Of a stretch of DNA of 34,791 nucleotides, positions 16,173 through 25,768 are shown piece by piece. Position 1 is the first letter of the stretch, and each line of letters begins with the position of its first letter. The notes below the pieces were generated by a model. It was not told where the DNA came from, searched no databases, and worked only from the letters and a program-made list of their open reading frames with translations. The translations under genes were made by a program, and so were the position numbers. The stretch lies in the NCBI RefSeq assembly GCF_003987655.1, contig NZ_NGKC01000021.1, positions 1 to 34,791 of the forward strand, in the 5' to 3' direction. This DNA is from Vagococcus acidifermentans (GTDB taxonomy: Bacteria; Bacillota; Bacilli; Lactobacillales; Vagococcaceae).

Positions 16173-17883
16173 TTGTTGAGGAAAAAAAGAGAACGTTTTT
16201 TCCTGTTGTCAATTGTATGCGGTTTAACGTTAGTATCATGTTTATTTTTTCTAGTTTCAGACAAAAAAGAGGCGATAGCTGAAGAAGGGATGACCACCAA
16301 AGTTGTTATTCATTATCGTCCTTCTGAAGATCGGAAAGGCGAAGACTCCTCTATTTGGGCTTGGCCGTTAAATGGCGGAGGCAATGAATATGACTTTGAA
16401 GGGGGGGATGCGTTTGGCAAGTATGCCGTTATCAACCTAGCGGGGCAGCATGACCAGGTGGGTTTTTTAGTGAAATCTGCTGAAAGTTGGAATTACCAGA
16501 CTGCAGACCAGTTCATTGATACTGCATCAGGGCTGGCTCATGTTTGGTTGGACGAAGAGGAGCACTTGTCTTATGCGCCACCTGCGGAAGAGGTAGCACC
16601 TCAAACCAAAAAAATGACGGTAAATCTTCATTATTATCGCAGCGGCAATGATTACGAAGGCTGGAATGTCTGGCACTGGATTGACGGCAAAGACGGCCAG
16701 CAAGCAGAGTTTGCTGCTGAAGATTCATACGGAAAAACGGCAACCTTCGACTTGGAGGATGCTGAAGGTTTTTCCAAGTTAAATTTTATCATCAGAAAGG
16801 GCACTCCGGATAATGAGTGGCAAGAAAAAGATGGCGATTCCGATCGCTCAGTTTATGTAATAGAAGGACAAGATACGATGGACATTTGGGTAATGGAAAA
16901 TGATGCACTGATTTATAATCATCCTGAATTTATTGTAAAAGATCAACGAATAAAAAAGGCAAGTATTGAAACCATGCAGGAGATTAACATTTCATTGGCA
17001 AAAAAAGAACGGCTGGCAGACATAACGCCGGAAGATATTGTTTTAACAAACGAGCATGGCACACTAGCAATAACAGAAGTGACTGCCGCTGAAGATGAGC
17101 TGGCGAATCAATTCACCGTCAAAACTGTTGAACCATTGGATTTACAAACAGCTTATGACATTCAAGTAAAAGAGTTGGCTCCTGTTTTGGTCGGCATTGG
17201 AGCTGTTGTCAGAACACCTGAATTTGATGAAGAATATTTCTACGATGGGACATTGGGACAAAATTACACGCCTGAAAAAACTGATTTTACGTTGTGGGCA
17301 CCAACAGCAAAAACCGTTGAATTGGTGCTTTATGATGGTCAGGAAGAAAATAGTCCGGAAAAAGAGACAGTGCTTATGGATAAAGGAGAGAAAGGCACGT
17401 TTACAACCGTGTTAAATGGCGATCAGCACGGCACGGTTTATACGTATCGGTTAACATTTCCGGATGGCACTGTCAACGAATCGACAGACCCTTATGCAAC
17501 GTCAGCAATTGTCAATGGCAACCGTTCCGTTGTGTTAAATCCTGACAGCACACGAATCCAGTCATTTGAACGCATGCCGGCATTCAGCTCGCCCGTGGAT
17601 GCGATTATTTACGAGACACACATTCGTGATTTATCCATTGCTGCTGACAGCGGCATCCAACATAAAGGTAAGTTTCTTGGTGTCATTGAAGCAGGGACGA
17701 AAAATGAGCAAGGACAGCCGACCGGTTTGGACTATATCAAAAGTTTGGGTGTGACTCACGTGCAGTTTTTGCCAATGTATGATTACCAGACTGTAGATGA
17801 GAGTGCACCTGATGTCCCGCAGTACAACTGGGGCTATGATCCTAAAAATTACAATGTGCCGGAGGGTTCTTACAGTACAGATG
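16173..17883 (+). CDS. pulA: type I pullulanase, 5' exon
   Basis: This is the first 570 codons of a secreted debranching enzyme that cuts alpha-1,6 bonds in pullulan and starch. In order it carries a signal peptide (hydrophobic about 9-28), two CBM41 starch-binding domains (about 42-135 and 150-255, each with a WxW-type face), an Ig-like linker, a CBM48-type domain (FTLWAPTAKTVELVLYDG), and the start of the GH13 barrel (IIYETHIRDLS near 476, YNWGYDPKNYNVPEGSYSTD). TTG at 16173 or 16176 fits the AAGGAG site at 16161-16166. The long upstream extension in the same frame lacks a ribosome site. Coding is broken after base 17883 by a group II intron and resumes at 18614. Without splicing, translation ends at 17912 in the middle of the barrel. 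Confidence 0.85.
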
Positions 17884-18613
17884 GTGCGACACGTTTTCTT
17901 ATAAGTGCTTAAGTCACGAAAAAGAAGGATTATTTAAAAAAATAATAACAACTGATTGTTTGACAGTTGGAAAGAAGTCGTCATGTTGACTGAAACAACT
18001 GCTCTAATACTCCTACATGCGAATCACTGTAGCAGCAGCGGTTGGTGTGAAGCTAGGTGAAGTCGGCAGAACGCTTCCTAAGTGATAAAGTTAACATCAT
18101 ACGGAAGAGGATATGTCGGGAGGCTAAAAACTGCTTATGGCGAGAATGTTCAATCTTGGACTGACGAACTTGCGAATGTACGGGTCTAAAGACGACGCGA
18201 CCGAAAGGAAAGCGTGTTGCACACAAGCAACGAACATTACCGAAAAGTAAAAATCATCTGTATGAAATTCGGGATAAGGAACAATGACCTTATAAATGTT
18301 CAGGCCTAGAGCAAGCGCCTAACAGCAGATGCAAAAGCTAGAACAATCGGAACGTGGAAAGCGGAAACTACTTTGACAACGACTGCTATCGGAGTAGTGG
18401 ATATAAGAGAGAATTCTCGAAATTCCTTGATTTCCGTGAGAGTAAGGGCACAGTACCGCTGAAACGTCTAACAAACGTTGAGGGATAGCCCTGAGACTTA
18501 TTTTATAAATAAGTTGGAGCGCCGTATGCGGTGAAAGCTGCACGTACGGTGCGGTGTGGGGGAAAACTTGGCGAATAACTCTGCAACAATTTATTCAAAG
18601 AGTTACCTATCAC
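17884..18613 (+). mobile_element. ORF-less group II intron inside pulA
   Basis: The element begins with GTGCG (17884-17888). It carries a clear domain V hairpin (18517-18553, AGC...GTGAAAGC... with its two-base bulge) and a domain VI stem (AACTCT 18577-18582 with AGAGTT 18599-18604), followed by a bulged A at 18605, eight bases before the AC end at 18613. CATCTGTA at 18255-18262 is perfectly complementary to the last eight exon bases, TACAGATG, the expected EBS1-IBS1 pairing. Removing exactly 730 bases joins codon 571 in frame and yields a continuous pullulanase. There is no reverse transcriptase/maturase gene, so any protein help for splicing must come from elsewhere. I could not place EBS2 with confidence. 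Confidence 0.9.
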
Positions 18614-20244
18614 AATCGACTAATCCTGAAACACGGATTATTGAAATGAAACAAATGGTCCAAGGACTGCATGATAATGGGCTGCGAGTCATTATGGATG
18701 TGGTTTACAATCACGTTTTTGAAGCAAGCAGCCATGCGTTCAACCAGACAGTCCCTGGCTATTATTTCAGATATGATGAAAACGGCAATCTGGCCAATGG
18801 CACAGGTGTCGGAAACGATACTGCTTCCGAGCGGAAAATGATGAGCAAGTATATTGTCGACAGTGTCAAATATTGGGCTGAAACGTATCATCTTGATGGC
18901 TTCAGATTCGATTTAATGGGTATTTTGGATGTGGATACGATGAATGCCGTCCGGGCAGAAATGAATAAAATCGACCCTTCTATTATCATTCTTGGAGAAG
19001 GATGGGATATGGGCACACCTCTAGCTTCTGAGAAAAAAGCAACTCAGAAAAATGCGGCACAGATGCCGGCTATCGCCCACTTTAATGACTCACTCAGAGA
19101 TGGCGTAAAAGGCAGTGTCTTTGAAGAAACAGCTCCCGGCTTCATTAACGGCAAAGACGATATGGAAAAAATTGTGGCGCAAAATATCACGGGGGCAAAT
19201 GGGTTGGAAGGTTACATCGCTCCTGACCAAGTGATACAGTATGTGGAAGCCCATGACAATCTGACCTTGTTTGATAAACTGAGTTTTACCAATCCCGAGG
19301 ATACTGACGAACAGCGGTTGAAACGCCATATGCTGGGGACCAGTATACCGTTGTTATCCCAAGGTATTACTTTTATCCATGCCGGACAGGAATTTTTAAG
19401 AACAAAAGGCGGAGATGAAAACAGCTACAAATCTCCAGACAGCGTCAACCAGTTTGACTGGAGCAGACCTGAAACATACAAAGAGTCAGTAAACTTCTTT
19501 AAGAAACTGGTTAAACTCCGAAAAGAAGAGCCGCTGTTTAGACTGCAAAGTTATGAAGAGATTGCTGAAAAAACCACCATCGAGCAATCAGAGGACAACG
19601 TCATTGTGTATCGATTAAAAGATGGTACAAACGAGTATGTTGTCATCTTAAATGCTAATGACACGAAAAAAGAGGTAACGTCGGCAGCATTGACTGATTT
19701 TGAGTTACTTTTGGACAACCGTTTGGAAAGCGAAAAGCAGGAAAAACTGGCTTCAAATGAAGTACTGCCGTTAAGTGTGTCTGTTTACAAAAAAGAGGCG
19801 TCCGAGCAAGAAAAGCCGGAAACAGCGGTGCAATACGATGTGGTATTTGACAGCAACGGTGGTTCGAAAGTACCGTCACAAAAAGTATCAGAAAATGAAA
19901 AAGCGGTAAAACCAGTCGATCCGACAAAAGACGGCTATGACTTTGCAGGCTGGTTTATGGAAAAGGAATTTACAAATGCCTTTGACTTTGATTCTCTGAT
20001 AACAGAAAAGTTGACCTTATACGCAAAATGGGAGAAGCAACAAGAAAGTACTGCTTCCCAAGAAAAAACTGACAATACTAATCAAGCGGACGGTCAATCT
20101 CCTGACAAAGGCAAAGAAAAACCAGTTATCGGATTTCTCCCTAAAACGGGTGAACAGCATACTGCATATCTAATGATGGGCGGTATCGTGCTGGTTGCAG
20201 CTGTCTGCTTTATTATCTACACTAAGCGGAAAAAACATTGCTAA
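18614..20244 (+). CDS. pulA: type I pullulanase, 3' exon with LPxTG anchor
   Basis: This is the remainder of the split pullulanase, giving a spliced product of about 1113 residues. GH13 signatures follow in order: RVIMDVVYNH (about 595-604), GFRFDLMG with nucleophile D670, LGEGWDMG with acid/base E699, and VEAHDNL with transition-state D785. After the barrel comes a Listeria-Bacteroides-type repeat (Flg_new; FDSNGG...GWF...YAKWEKQ, about 980-1045), a Glu/Gln/Lys/Thr-rich wall-spanning linker, and LPKTG at 1079-1083. A hydrophobic segment and a basic tail KRKKHC complete a standard sortase signal. The enzyme is thus covalently displayed on the cell wall. The apparent start at 18556 belongs to the intron and is not real. 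Confidence 0.88.
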
Positions 20245-20245
20245 T

Positions 20246-20283
20246 AAAAAACCGAAGAGGTTTGCACTTCTTCGGTTTTTTTT
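20246..20283 (+). terminator. intrinsic terminator after pulA
   Basis: AAAACCGAAGA pairs with TCTTCGGTTTT and runs into eight Ts, a few bases behind the pulA stop. The A-run on the other side lets it serve the minus-strand prdE-like gene as well. Confidence 0.9.
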
Positions 20284-20297
20284 ATTGACATACCAAG

Positions 20298-20768
20298 TCA
20301 ATGTTCTTTTTGCTGGCGCATTTTCAATCTCAGCATCGCAATGGCCAGTTTGGCATCTTGTACAGTGACAGTATTTTCTGCTAACACGCCGGAATCCTCG
20401 CTGCCGCTTGTTTTATAAAAGGGCAGAACGTGTGACAGATAAGCATTTTGAACAACAAAATCCTCTGCCTCGCAAGCGCTCATAGCAACAAACGGAATTC
20501 CTTTCTTGCCAACTTGTTCAATCAGGTTGGCATAATCAATATGGTTATTGCCAAAACCGTTACAAGATAAAATGGCCCCGTCAACTCCCATGGCAGCAAG
20601 CGTTTGAGCGGTCCGATCACTTGCCAGCATTTTGGTCGGTGTGTCGTCCGCACTGCCCATGATAATGACAGCGGCTAAATCCATTTCCGGGTCATCTTTC
20701 AGTAAATCGGCGAACGGGTCACGGTAGTGGTGCAGCGTCGTCTCCTTTAAACTTGTTCCCAGTCCCAA
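20298..20768 (-). CDS. prdE: PrdE-like protein of the D-proline reductase family
   Basis: This 156-residue protein begins GLGTSLKETTLHHYRDPF and continues AAVIIMGSADDTPTKMLASDRTAQTL and GVDGAILSCNGFGNNHIDYANLIEQVG. This pattern is shared by PrdE and the GrdB/PrdB-type reductase chains of amino-acid-fermenting clostridia. The start is TTG 20768, seven bases after GGAGG. It follows the prdD-like gene by 37 bases on the same strand and ends into the terminator shared with pulA. The catalytic selenoprotein PrdB and the proprotein PrdA are not in the window. Its role as an accessory to a reductase elsewhere, or in an unrelated reaction, remains open. Confidence 0.68.
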   Translation of the reverse strand: MGLGTSLKETTLHHYRDPFADLLKDDPEMDLAAVIIMGSADDTPTKMLASDRTAQTLAAMGVDGAILSCNGFGNNHIDYANLIEQVGKKGIPFVAMSACEAEDFVVQNAYLSHVLPFYKTSGSEDSGVLAENTVTVQDAKLAIAMLRLKMRQQKEH

Positions 20769-20805
20769 TGCGATTCCTCCTTTTTAAAATAACAAACTCA
20801 ACAAG

Positions 20806-21552
20806 CTAATCCAGCGCCCGCACGATACCGTCACGGTATTCATTCGGTGTCAAAACAACAGGCATACAGCCCATGTCGATAATCGACTTACCTCCCGCAA
20901 AGGCACCAGGTTCATTGGCAAATAAGCGCGTGTCATAAACAGCTCCTTGTCCGGAGACTTCTTTGACCAGGACGACTTGTTTCGCATCAGAGCACTGATG
21001 ACCTGGGAAAACATGTTTTTCAGAATAAGCAGACGGATTAAAATAACGCAGCTGCTCACGGAAAATGTCACAAAATTCATCACAAGCCTGATGTGCCGCA
21101 TCTGGTCCGGCACGCGAGACCCAGGCATCTGCCTGCAACACCACATCAAACGCAATCAAATAGTCCGATTCAAGAGGCGTCCCCGGTTTGCCCCAAGATA
21201 TCGTGTCGGCAAGGATGCCGTCACTGCCGCCGCCATTACATACTTGGCGGCCATTCGTATCGACACCCGTCAGCAAAACATAGACGCCGGTCATCGTATT
21301 GGTGATGCCCTGACCGATTCTTCCCAGTGCTTTGACCGACAGCGGAATAACGTCCATGATCGTATTTGTATACTGCTGATGTTCATCAGGGGCGATAACC
21401 CGTAACGAAATGGCGTGAATCAACGGGTGTTGAAGTACTTCTGTATCGAGCTTAACGGTCATTTTGCCATCTTCTGACACCTTATTCGTTGCGCCGTAAG
21501 TCACCTCATGGATATGATAACTTCGGATAATCAGCTGCTCATCTTCCTTCAT
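20806..21552 (-). CDS. prdD: PrdD-like protein, PrdA-related
   Basis: This 248-residue protein resembles PrdD, a relative of the D-proline reductase proprotein PrdA. Family-like blocks are TNTIMDVIPLSVKALGRIGQG, ITNTMTGVYVLLTGVD, VSRAGPDAAHQACD, GQGAVYDTRLFANEPGAFAGG and the C-terminal PVVLTPNEYRDG. PrdA- and GrdE-type proteins are cleaved at a cysteine or serine to make a pyruvoyl cofactor; I cannot tell whether the Cys in VCNGGGSDG plays that part. The ATG at 21552 follows GAGGTGA. It is the first gene of a two-gene unit with the prdE-like gene. In proline-fermenting clostridia these genes lie beside prdA and prdB, so the isolated pair is unusual. Confidence 0.7.
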   Translation of the reverse strand: MKEDEQLIIRSYHIHEVTYGATNKVSEDGKMTVKLDTEVLQHPLIHAISLRVIAPDEHQQYTNTIMDVIPLSVKALGRIGQGITNTMTGVYVLLTGVDTNGRQVCNGGGSDGILADTISWGKPGTPLESDYLIAFDVVLQADAWVSRAGPDAAHQACDEFCDIFREQLRYFNPSAYSEKHVFPGHQCSDAKQVVLVKEVSGQGAVYDTRLFANEPGAFAGGKSIIDMGCMPVVLTPNEYRDGIVRALD

Positions 21553-21588
21553 GACAATTCACCTCACTTTATCCACTCATTTACATTA

Positions 21589-21594
21589 AGTATA
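21589..21594 (-). promoter_or_regulatory. extended -10 element for prdD-prdE
   Basis: On the minus strand TGCTATACT gives an extended -10 about 35 bases before the prdD start. The -35 is weak (TTGGTC at 15 bases). It diverges from the trp promoter, about 100 bases away. Confidence 0.5.
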
Positions 21595-21692
21595 GCACAC
21601 AGCAAGCCAGACCAAGCGGCAGATTAAACTAGCTTTTCTTACAGTAGATGTGGCCTTTAAACAAAAAAATTAAAAAATAATGAGAAATAGTG

Positions 21693-21721
21693 TTGACTTT
21701 TCTCATCAACTCGTGTAATAT
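21693..21721 (+). promoter_or_regulatory. trp operon promoter
   Basis: TTGACT (21693-21698) and TAATAT (21716-21721) are separated by 17 bases, a near-consensus vegetative promoter. An inverted repeat TGAGAA/TTCTCA (21681-21686, 21700-21705) straddles the -35 and might be an operator, but this is weak. Transcription would begin near 21728 and run into the T-box leader. Confidence 0.82.
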
Positions 21722-21727
21722 TCCTAC

Positions 21728-22001
21728 CAATAAGAAATGACAAAACAGGAGAGAAGTACGATGTCCTTGATTGCCCAGAGAGCTGATGGGGGTGTGAATC
21801 AGCAAATCAGATATCGGAAATGGACTCTTGTGTCGAAAGATTGAATGCAGTAGGTCTTTCCGGGAACTCCCGATAGCGAGGAAGGTTGTTGTTGGACAAT
21901 TGATAGAGGTGATGTATCTTATTTTTTGATGCATCAATTGAGGTGGCACCGTGAATTTTTCGCCCTCAGACAGATTATGTATCTGTTTGGGGGCTTTTTT
22001 T
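21728..22001 (+). promoter_or_regulatory. tRNA-Trp T-box riboswitch
   Basis: The trp leader has the layout of a T-box. A stem I region carries a GAAATGGAC specifier loop, with TGG at 21821-21823. The conserved T-box AGGTGGCACCGTGA is at 21941-21954, and a terminator stem GCCCTCAGACAGA (21962-21974) pairs with TCTGTTTGGGGGC and ends in a T-run at 21995-22001. Uncharged tRNA-Trp would pair with the TGG codon and the TGGC bulge, stabilise the antiterminator and switch on the operon. The specifier fits the trp genes downstream exactly. Confidence 0.92.
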
Positions 22002-22023
22002 ATTGAAGAGGGGAGAGGTTAAG

Positions 22024-23424
22024 ATGCGAATTATCAAACAAATGAATGGGGATTGCATCACGCCGGTTTCAGCGTTTTTACGTATCCGGGGGAAGAACAA
22101 ATGTTTATTGGAAAGTGTGCCAAAAGAAGAGGCTTCGAACAGCTGCTCACTGATTGCTTTTGACCCGGTTGCCGAATTGCGCTACCATAACGGATTATTC
22201 TCAGTCAGTTACCGGCAAACTGGCGAGTGCCGCACCTATCCTTGCAGTGATCCGCTGAAAGAGGTGGAAACATACGTCCTCAAAAACAGTTACCCGGAAG
22301 AAAAAATACTATTTCAAGGAGGAGCGATTGGCTACGTCGGATATGATGTGGCTGCCTGCTACGAAGAAATCGGACAAGTGCCGCACGATGAGTTACAGAT
22401 TCCGGACATGATCTTTTTTCTTTACGAAACATATATAGTCTTTGACCATAAGACAAATAACCTGACAATCGTCAGCGAGAACACCTACAGTGACCGTCCA
22501 GATTCTGAATTGCAGCATTCGGCAGATGTGATTATGGAACAGTTGAACAGCCCTGAGACAGCTGAATCACAAACAATAGAACAGGAACAGTTGGCATTCA
22601 CGAGTAACTTTTCTCAAGAAGAATACGAAAACATCGTCGCGCAAGCCAAAAAGCTGATTACAGCAGGAGATTTATTTCAAGTTGTACCGTCTCAGCGCTT
22701 AAAAGCCCGCTTCACACAAAATCCGTTTGATTATTACCGGAAGCTGCGGTCTGCCAATCCGTCAACGTATCTCTATTATTTGGACCTCGCAGAAGGATTT
22801 CAAATAATCGGCAGTTCGCCAGAAAGCCTAGTACGTGTCAGCGGATATACAGTCACAACTAATCCGATTGCCGGAACCAGGAAACGGGGACAGACAGAAA
22901 ACGAAGATGCACAATTGGCAGCCGAGTTACTACATGACGAAAAAGAACGTGCTGAACATTTGATGCTGATAGATTTGGGAAGAAATGACATCGCCAAAAT
23001 TGCAGAATCCGGCAGTGTGACGGTGCCAGTTTATATGACCATTGAAAAATTCCGCTATGTGATGCACATCGTTTCCGTGGTTGAAGGCAGGCGCCGGACC
23101 GGAGTGACTGCAATGGATGCGCTGAAAGCCACATTGCCCGCAGGAACGGTCAGCGGCGCCCCCAAAATCCGAGCGATGACCCGGATTTACCAGTGGGAAC
23201 CTGTGAAACGCGGCATATATGCCGGTGCCGTCGGTTATTTATCACAAAATGATCAGGCTGATTTTGCCATAGCAATCAGGACAATGGTTGTCAAAGATCG
23301 CTACGCTTACGTGCAAGCAGGGGGCGGTGTTGTCTACGATTCCAATCCAACAGCCGAATACCTTGAAACAATGCAAAAAGCCCGCACATTACTGGAGGTG
23401 GACCTACATGATTTTAATAATTGA
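22024..23424 (+). CDS. trpE: anthranilate synthase component I
   Basis: This is the large chain of anthranilate synthase. It makes anthranilate from chorismate with ammonia supplied by TrpG. The 466-residue length is normal. The N-terminal LLESVP segment corresponds to the tryptophan feedback site. The chorismate-binding core shows FQVVPSQRL, NPSTYLYYL, IGSSPE, PIAGTRKRG, DLGRNDI, LPAGTVSGAPKIRAM and the C-terminal QAGGGVVYDS. The ATG at 22024 follows GGGAGAGG; a TTG at 22003 in the same frame lies inside the terminator tail and is not used. It is the first gene behind the T-box and overlaps trpG by 17 bases. Confidence 0.95.
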   Translation: MRIIKQMNGDCITPVSAFLRIRGKNKCLLESVPKEEASNSCSLIAFDPVAELRYHNGLFSVSYRQTGECRTYPCSDPLKEVETYVLKNSYPEEKILFQGGAIGYVGYDVAACYEEIGQVPHDELQIPDMIFFLYETYIVFDHKTNNLTIVSENTYSDRPDSELQHSADVIMEQLNSPETAESQTIEQEQLAFTSNFSQEEYENIVAQAKKLITAGDLFQVVPSQRLKARFTQNPFDYYRKLRSANPSTYLYYLDLAEGFQIIGSSPESLVRVSGYTVTTNPIAGTRKRGQTENEDAQLAAELLHDEKERAEHLMLIDLGRNDIAKIAESGSVTVPVYMTIEKFRYVMHIVSVVEGRRRTGVTAMDALKATLPAGTVSGAPKIRAMTRIYQWEPVKRGIYAGAVGYLSQNDQADFAIAIRTMVVKDRYAYVQAGGGVVYDSNPTAEYLETMQKARTLLEVDLHDFNN

Positions 23425-24001
23425 TAACTATGATTCCTTTACGTACAATCTCGCGCAGCAGTTCAGTAAAGTATCTGTCACGGTTTTGCGCAACGATGAT
23501 CCAGCTATTGAAGATGCCGCAAAGTGCGCAGAAGCACTCGTTTTATCTCCCGGTCCCGGCAGGCCAGAGGAAGCTGGCATGTTGCTGCCGCTCATCAATC
23601 AATACAAAGAAAGCAAACCAATCTTGGGGATTTGTCTCGGACATCAGGCGATTGGGCAGGTATTCGGGGCAACTGTCCGTTCTGCTCCGCACATTACGCA
23701 TGGCAAGCAATCACAAATCAACTATAAACCTGCCGGTATTCTCGCTGATTTTAAAGGAAAGATGCGGGTTATGCGCTACCACTCGCTGATGATTGAAAAA
23801 ACAACGATTCCCAAAGAGTTCGACATCCTTGCAGAAACAGCCGGCTGTGTCATGGCAATTCAGCACCGGACATTGCCGATTGTCGGTTTGCAATTTCATC
23901 CGGAGTCTATCGGGACAGAGCAGGGACAGTATTTCATTGATCAATTTTTAGCATTGGTTCAAAAAACAAAGGAGGGGACAGCTCATGCAGCAAATATATA
24001 A
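23408..24001 (+). CDS. trpG: anthranilate synthase component II (glutamine amidotransferase)
   Basis: This is the amidotransferase chain, 197 residues, that frees ammonia from glutamine for TrpE. The triad is present: the nucleophilic Cys in GICLGHQAIG, and His and Glu in LQFHPESIGT. The N-terminus ILIIDNYDSFTYNL is typical of PabA/TrpG proteins. The start at ATG 23408 lies inside the end of trpE behind GGAGGTGG, which indicates coupled translation. The longer frame opening at 23288 has no support. It could also serve para-aminobenzoate synthesis, as in B. subtilis, but its position favours tryptophan. Confidence 0.94.
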   Translation: MILIIDNYDSFTYNLAQQFSKVSVTVLRNDDPAIEDAAKCAEALVLSPGPGRPEEAGMLLPLINQYKESKPILGICLGHQAIGQVFGATVRSAPHITHGKQSQINYKPAGILADFKGKMRVMRYHSLMIEKTTIPKEFDILAETAGCVMAIQHRTLPIVGLQFHPESIGTEQGQYFIDQFLALVQKTKEGTAHAANI

Positions 24002-24986
24002 CAGACTATACAACGGAAGCCATCTGGACTTTCAACAGATGACAGAATTTGCACAAAATATCGTTTCAGGCAATGTATCTGAAAGCCAACTCGGTGCGGC
24101 ACTGGTCGCCATGAAATTCAACGGCGTATCAGCAGAGGAATTGGCTGCTCTGGCAGCAGTGATGCAACATCATGCCCTCCCTATAGCTTATAACACTTGT
24201 GATGCGATGGACAACTGCGGCACTGGCGGTGATTACTCGAATAGTTTCAATATTTCAACAGCCGCCGCATTCGTACTGGCAGCAGGCGGCATCACCATGG
24301 CTAAACACGGCAACCGGGGCATTTCCAGCCGTTCGGGAAGTGCGGACGTATTAGAATATCTGGGTGTTGACATCCGTGCATCAGCAGACAAAATCACCGC
24401 CTTGCTTGATCAGCTGGGCATCGCTTTTCTCTTTGCCCCGGCACTGCACCCAGTGATGCGGGCTGTGATGAAAATCCGGAAAGAACTGGCGACGCCAACT
24501 GTATTTAATTTGCTCGGTCCGCTCATTAATCCTGTTCCTTTAAAAACACAGCTGATGGGAACTTACGCCAAAGATAGTATGGTCGAGACAGCCGGGGCAC
24601 TAGGAAAACTTGGGCGAAAGCGCGCTCTGGTGATTCACGGTCATAATGGCATGGATGAAGCTAATTTAGCCGGTAACACAACTTGCGCACTTTTTACTCA
24701 GGGAAAGGTGGAAAAATTCACTGTCGACCCTGCCTTCTACGGTTTTGAACGGGCACCGATCGAGGCGATTACCGGCGGCGATGCCAGACACAATGCGGCG
24801 ATTCTGCTGGATGTACTGGCAAACAAGCCGTCCGTTTATCTGGATACCGTTATATTGAACGCCGGTCTGGGATTTTTCGCCAACGGCAAAACAAAAGATA
24901 TTTCAGCAGGTATAGAACTTGCCCGGATGTGTGTCGCTTCTGGCGCAGCGTATGACAAGTTGTTTGCCCTGATTCAATATAACTAA
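23985..24986 (+). CDS. trpD: anthranilate phosphoribosyltransferase
   Basis: TrpD joins anthranilate to phosphoribosyl pyrophosphate. The 333-residue chain shows the PRPP site CGTGGDYSNSFNIST, the KHGNRGISSRSGSADVLE segment and GPLINPV. All are normal for the family. It starts at ATG 23985 behind AAAGGAGG and overlaps trpG by 17 bases. The next gene, trpC, follows after 20 bases with its own AAGGAGG. Confidence 0.95.
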   Translation: MQQIYNRLYNGSHLDFQQMTEFAQNIVSGNVSESQLGAALVAMKFNGVSAEELAALAAVMQHHALPIAYNTCDAMDNCGTGGDYSNSFNISTAAAFVLAAGGITMAKHGNRGISSRSGSADVLEYLGVDIRASADKITALLDQLGIAFLFAPALHPVMRAVMKIRKELATPTVFNLLGPLINPVPLKTQLMGTYAKDSMVETAGALGKLGRKRALVIHGHNGMDEANLAGNTTCALFTQGKVEKFTVDPAFYGFERAPIEAITGGDARHNAAILLDVLANKPSVYLDTVILNAGLGFFANGKTKDISAGIELARMCVASGAAYDKLFALIQYN

Positions 24987-25006
24987 CTTAACAAGGAGGA
25001 ACCACA

Positions 25007-25768
25007 ATGGATTTTTTACAGACCATACTTGAAGCTAAACTAAAAGAAGTGGCAGACATGCCGGAAACAGCCGTCACCCGGCAAGAAGATCGGCCGTCTC
25101 TTTACCATTTAATCAGAGAAAATCCGGAACACATTCATTTGATTGCTGAAATCAAGCGGGCATCGCCGTCAAAAGGTATCATCAATCAGGAAGTGGATAT
25201 ATTAAAACAAGCTCGGGACTATCAAGAGGCGGGCGTCAGCGCAATTTCAGTTTTGACAAGCGAGACTTATTTTAACGGCTCATTCACTGATCTCAACCGC
25301 ATCAGCCAGGTTGTTGACTTGCCGATTTTGTGCAAGGATTTTATCATCGATGAAAAACAGCTGATTCGCGCGTACAATGCCGGCGCAAGCATCGTTTTAC
25401 TGATTGTTGCAGCATTGACTGTTCAAAAACTGAAAGAACTCTATGATAAAGCGCGAAAGTTGGGACTGGAAGTGCTGGTTGAAGTTCATAATGAAAAGGA
25501 ACTGGCTGCCGCAGAAGCACTGGGAGCAAAGCTCATCGGTGTCAACAACCGTGATTTGAAAACCTTTGATGTGACCTTAGAAACGAGTGTGGCGCTCGCA
25601 CCACATCAATCTGAGACAGTCTACATCAGCGAATCAGGGTTCAGGACCGCACAGGATGTCAGGAAAATCAGCTCAAATTTTCAAGCCATCTTAGTCGGAG
25701 AAAACTTGATGAAAGCGACAAACGTCACCAAAAAAGCGTTGGAACTGCAGGTAACACGTAATGACTAA
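25007..25768 (+). CDS. trpC: indole-3-glycerol phosphate synthase
   Basis: TrpC closes the indole ring from carboxyphenylamino-deoxyribulose phosphate. The TIM-barrel chain of 253 residues carries EIKRASPSKG (catalytic Glu and Lys), LCKDFIID, LVEVHNEKEL, GVNNRDLKTF and ISESGF. ATG 25007 follows AAGGAGG. The stop overlaps the start of trpF by eight bases. No anomaly is seen. Confidence 0.95.
   Translation: MDFLQTILEAKLKEVADMPETAVTRQEDRPSLYHLIRENPEHIHLIAEIKRASPSKGIINQEVDILKQARDYQEAGVSAISVLTSETYFNGSFTDLNRISQVVDLPILCKDFIIDEKQLIRAYNAGASIVLLIVAALTVQKLKELYDKARKLGLEVLVEVHNEKELAAAEALGAKLIGVNNRDLKTFDVTLETSVALAPHQSETVYISESGFRTAQDVRKISSNFQAILVGENLMKATNVTKKALELQVTRND

Noticed and set aside
18026-18031. 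ACTGTA as EBS2 of the intron, pairing with TACAGT in the exon
   Set aside because: It lies more than 200 bases before EBS1, further than is usual for EBS2, and a six-base match by chance is likely.
18556-18613. Start of a second, separate amylase-like gene
   Set aside because: These bases are group II intron domain VI. The apparent start arises only because the intron is read through; the coding sequence truly resumes at 18614.
20824-20836. Thirteen bases GATACCGTCACGG shared with 21-33
   Set aside because: Several shared 13-mers are expected by chance in 35 kb. Here the copy lies within a coding sequence and the flanks do not match.
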